A stretch of DNA of 33,592 bases. It comes from an uncultured Acetatifactor sp. GTDB lineage: Bacteria; Bacillota; Clostridia; Lachnospirales; Lachnospiraceae. The position numbers were made by a program, and so were the translations under genes. Shown here one piece after another: positions 31,515 to 33,592 of the stretch (within the stretch, counting starts at the first letter, position 1; every line of letters begins with the position of its first letter). A model generated the notes under the pieces. The model had not been told where the DNA came from, did not search any database, and saw nothing but the letters and a program-made list of their open reading frames with translations. The stretch spans positions 1 through 33,592 of the forward strand of contig CAKRRS010000023.1 in NCBI GenBank assembly GCA_934394665.1, in the 5' to 3' direction.

Positions 31515-33590
31515 CTATCTTTCTTCCGTCGGTTTATTTTTTACAAAACCACACTGTTCATCCATACAAACCAGCTTATTTCCTTTTTCCAACAGCAATT
31601 TACCGCAACGGGGACATTTTTCTCCCGAAGGCTTCTGCCATACCATAAAATCGCATTCCGGATTGTCGATACAGCCGTAATATCTTCTGCCCTTTTTGGT
31701 CTTCTTCATGACAATATCCTTGCCACACTTCGGACACGCCACACCGATCTTTTCGAAATAAGGTTTGGTATTGCGGCACTCAGGGAAACCGGGGCAGGCC
31801 AAAAATCTGCCGTGCGGACCGTATTTGATCACCATACGTCTGCCGCACAATTCACAGATTTCGTCTGACTCTTCATCCGCAATCGTTACTTCTGCCAGAT
31901 CTTTTTCCGCATTTTTCACAGCTTCGTCCAGATCCGGGTAGAAATTAGCCACAATAGTCTTCCACTTTACGGTGCCTTCTTCCACACCGTCCAAAAGTGC
32001 TTCCATGTTGGCGGTAAAGTTCACGTCCACAATCGTGGGGAAAGCTTCCTTCATCATCTTGTTGACCACTTCGCCAAGTTCTGTAACATACAGGTTACGG
32101 TTTTCCTTGGCAATATATCTTCTGGCAAGGATCGTGGTAATGGTCGGTGCATAAGTACTGGGACGTCCGATGCCCAGTTCCTCCAGTGCACGTACCAGAC
32201 TTGCCTCGGTATAGTGTGCGGGCGGCTGGGTAAAATGCTGCTTCGGATCAAAATCCAAGAATTCCAGTACACTCTTCTCGTCCAGATTACTGCCCAGTAC
32301 ATTTTCCTCTTCCTTGTCATCGTCCTGCGTATAGACACTCATAAAACCATCAAAACGCATTCTGGAAGCAGCAAGGGTGAAAATCTGATCTTTTGCCTGG
32401 ATCTTTACGGATGTAGTATCGTACTGTGCTGCGCTCATGCGGCTTGCCACGAAGCGCTTCCAGATCAGCTGGTACAGGCGGAACAAATCTCTGGGCAGCT
32501 GTTCCTTGACCGCAATGGGCATACGGTTCAGATCCGTGGGACGGATGGCTTCATGCGCGTCCTGAATCTTCTGGCTGCTCTTTTTCTCTGTATTTACCGT
32601 AGTCTTATAAGTTTCTCCGTAATGCGCATCGATAAACTCCGCAGCCTGTGCTTCCGCTTCTTCGGATACACGGGTGGAATCGGTACGCAGATAAGTGATC
32701 AGACCGACTGTGCCTTCTCCCTTGATATCGACGCCTTCATACAACTGCTGTGCCAGACGCATGGTCTTCTGGGTAGAGAAATTCAGCACCTTGCTGGCTT
32801 CCTGCTGCAGCGTGGAAGTCGTAAACGGCAGCGGCGCCTTTTTCACACGTTCTCCGTGCCGTACTTCCTTGACTTCGTATTTCGCACCCTTCAGAGACTC
32901 CATGATCTGATTGGCCTGTTCTTTGCTGCCGATCCCCTGCTTTTTCTCCGTGGTGCCGTAATATTTTGCACAAATAGGCTTTTTCTCGCCCTTTACCTTC
33001 AGATTTACATCCAGAGACCAGTATTCTTCCGGAATAAATGCATTGATCTCATCTTCTCTGTCGCAGATAATGCGCAGTGCAACGCTCTGTACACGTCCGG
33101 CACTTAAGCCGCGCTTGATCTTCGCCCACAGAAGCGGTGAGATCCGATATCCCACCATACGATCCAGTACTCGTCTCGCCTGTTGTGCATCTACCAGATT
33201 CATATCGATCTCTCTGGCATTTTTCAAAGATTCCTTGACCGCACTCTTGGTGATCTCATTAAAGGTAATGCGATATACTTTTTTATCCTGCAATTTCAAC
33301 GCATAGTATAAATGCCAGGAAATCGCTTCTCCTTCGCGGTCCGGGTCGGTTGCGAGATAAATTTTCTCTGCCTTCTTCACTTCCTTGCGCAGTGATGCCA
33401 GAAGGTCTCCCTTTCCGCGGATTGTGATATATTTCGGTTCATAATCATGCTCTACATCAATTCCCAGCTGACTCTTGGGCAGGTCCCTCACATGCCCCTG
33501 GCTGGCCATAACTTCATAATTCGCCCCCAAAAATTTTTTGATTGTCTTCACCTTCGCCGGTGACTCTACAATTACTAAATATTTTGCCAT
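31515..33590 (-). CDS. topA: TopA, DNA topoisomerase I
   Basis: The 691-residue enzyme relaxes negative supercoils. It has the Toprim domain with E9 in VESPAK and the DPDREGE motif (82-88), the catalytic Tyr300 in GLITYLRTDS, and three C-terminal four-Cys zinc ribbons: C579/C582/C599/C605, C619/C622/C640/C646 and C659/C662/C675/C680. The start ATG is 2 bases from the window edge, so its ribosome site cannot be seen, but the opening MAKYLVIVESPAKVKTI is the usual one. In B. subtilis topA also lies upstream of codY, with several genes between them that are absent here. Confidence 0.97.
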   Translation of the reverse strand: MAKYLVIVESPAKVKTIKKFLGANYEVMASQGHVRDLPKSQLGIDVEHDYEPKYITIRGKGDLLASLRKEVKKAEKIYLATDPDREGEAISWHLYYALKLQDKKVYRITFNEITKSAVKESLKNAREIDMNLVDAQQARRVLDRMVGYRISPLLWAKIKRGLSAGRVQSVALRIICDREDEINAFIPEEYWSLDVNLKVKGEKKPICAKYYGTTEKKQGIGSKEQANQIMESLKGAKYEVKEVRHGERVKKAPLPFTTSTLQQEASKVLNFSTQKTMRLAQQLYEGVDIKGEGTVGLITYLRTDSTRVSEEAEAQAAEFIDAHYGETYKTTVNTEKKSSQKIQDAHEAIRPTDLNRMPIAVKEQLPRDLFRLYQLIWKRFVASRMSAAQYDTTSVKIQAKDQIFTLAASRMRFDGFMSVYTQDDDKEEENVLGSNLDEKSVLEFLDFDPKQHFTQPPAHYTEASLVRALEELGIGRPSTYAPTITTILARRYIAKENRNLYVTELGEVVNKMMKEAFPTIVDVNFTANMEALLDGVEEGTVKWKTIVANFYPDLDEAVKNAEKDLAEVTIADEESDEICELCGRRMVIKYGPHGRFLACPGFPECRNTKPYFEKIGVACPKCGKDIVMKKTKKGRRYYGCIDNPECDFMVWQKPSGEKCPRCGKLLLEKGNKLVCMDEQCGFVKNKPTEER

Positions 33591-33592
33591 AT

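Overview
The window is one long, one-directional flagellar and chemotaxis (fla/che) gene cluster from a Gram-positive, motile Firmicute. Every gene I can support lies on the minus strand, so it reads from the right end (33592) to the left end (1). The gene order, the FliY-type switch protein, the CheC/CheD adaptation pair, CodY beside flgB, and the SwrD/FlbD and TIGR02530-type genes all point to Clostridia. The presence of motAB and a PilZ gene inside the operon and the moderate GC content best fit a motile Lachnospiraceae (Roseburia/Agathobacter-like). That placement is an inference from gene order and recalled protein families; the species is not determined.

Layout from right to left. 33590-31515 is topA (DNA topoisomerase I), and 31392-30604 is codY (global nutritional regulator) with its own promoter and intrinsic terminator. 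A 208-bp gap then holds a good housekeeping-type promoter and a leader hairpin. After it the fla/che operon runs without interruption: rod, basal body and export ATPase (flgB flgC fliE fliF fliG fliH fliI fliJ); a membrane-anchored MgtE_N-like protein; hook assembly (fliK flgD TIGR02530-gene flgE); motor (swrD/flbD motA motB fliL); switch (fliM fliY cheY); export gate (fliO fliP fliQ fliR flhB flhA); placement and number GTPase/ATPase (flhF flhG); a c-di-GMP receptor of the PilZ/YcgR type; and chemotaxis (cheB cheA cheW cheC cheD). cheD runs off the left edge.

The genes are tightly packed. Several junctions overlap by 1-8 nt (fliG/fliH, motA/motB, cheY/fliO, fliR/flhB, pilZ/cheB), fliO/fliP overlap by about 41 nt, and four genes start with GTG or TTG, which suggests translational coupling. 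The products build the MS ring, C ring, export apparatus, rod and hook, power the motor with MotAB, and steer it through CheA-CheW, CheY, CheB and the CheY-P phosphatases CheC and FliY. Filament genes, fliA/sigD, cheR, cheV and receptors are not in this window.

The content is a canonical system. I do not see a wholly new system, mobile element, CRISPR array, tRNA or rRNA. The points most worth a second look are: a single good sigma-28-type promoter match in the gap before fliK; a possible CodY box in front of codY; a leader hairpin ahead of flgB; a long stem-loop between flgE and swrD; a Met/Asn/Gly 11-residue tandem repeat inside FliY; swrD placed directly before motAB; and the MgtE_N-like membrane protein between fliJ and fliK.
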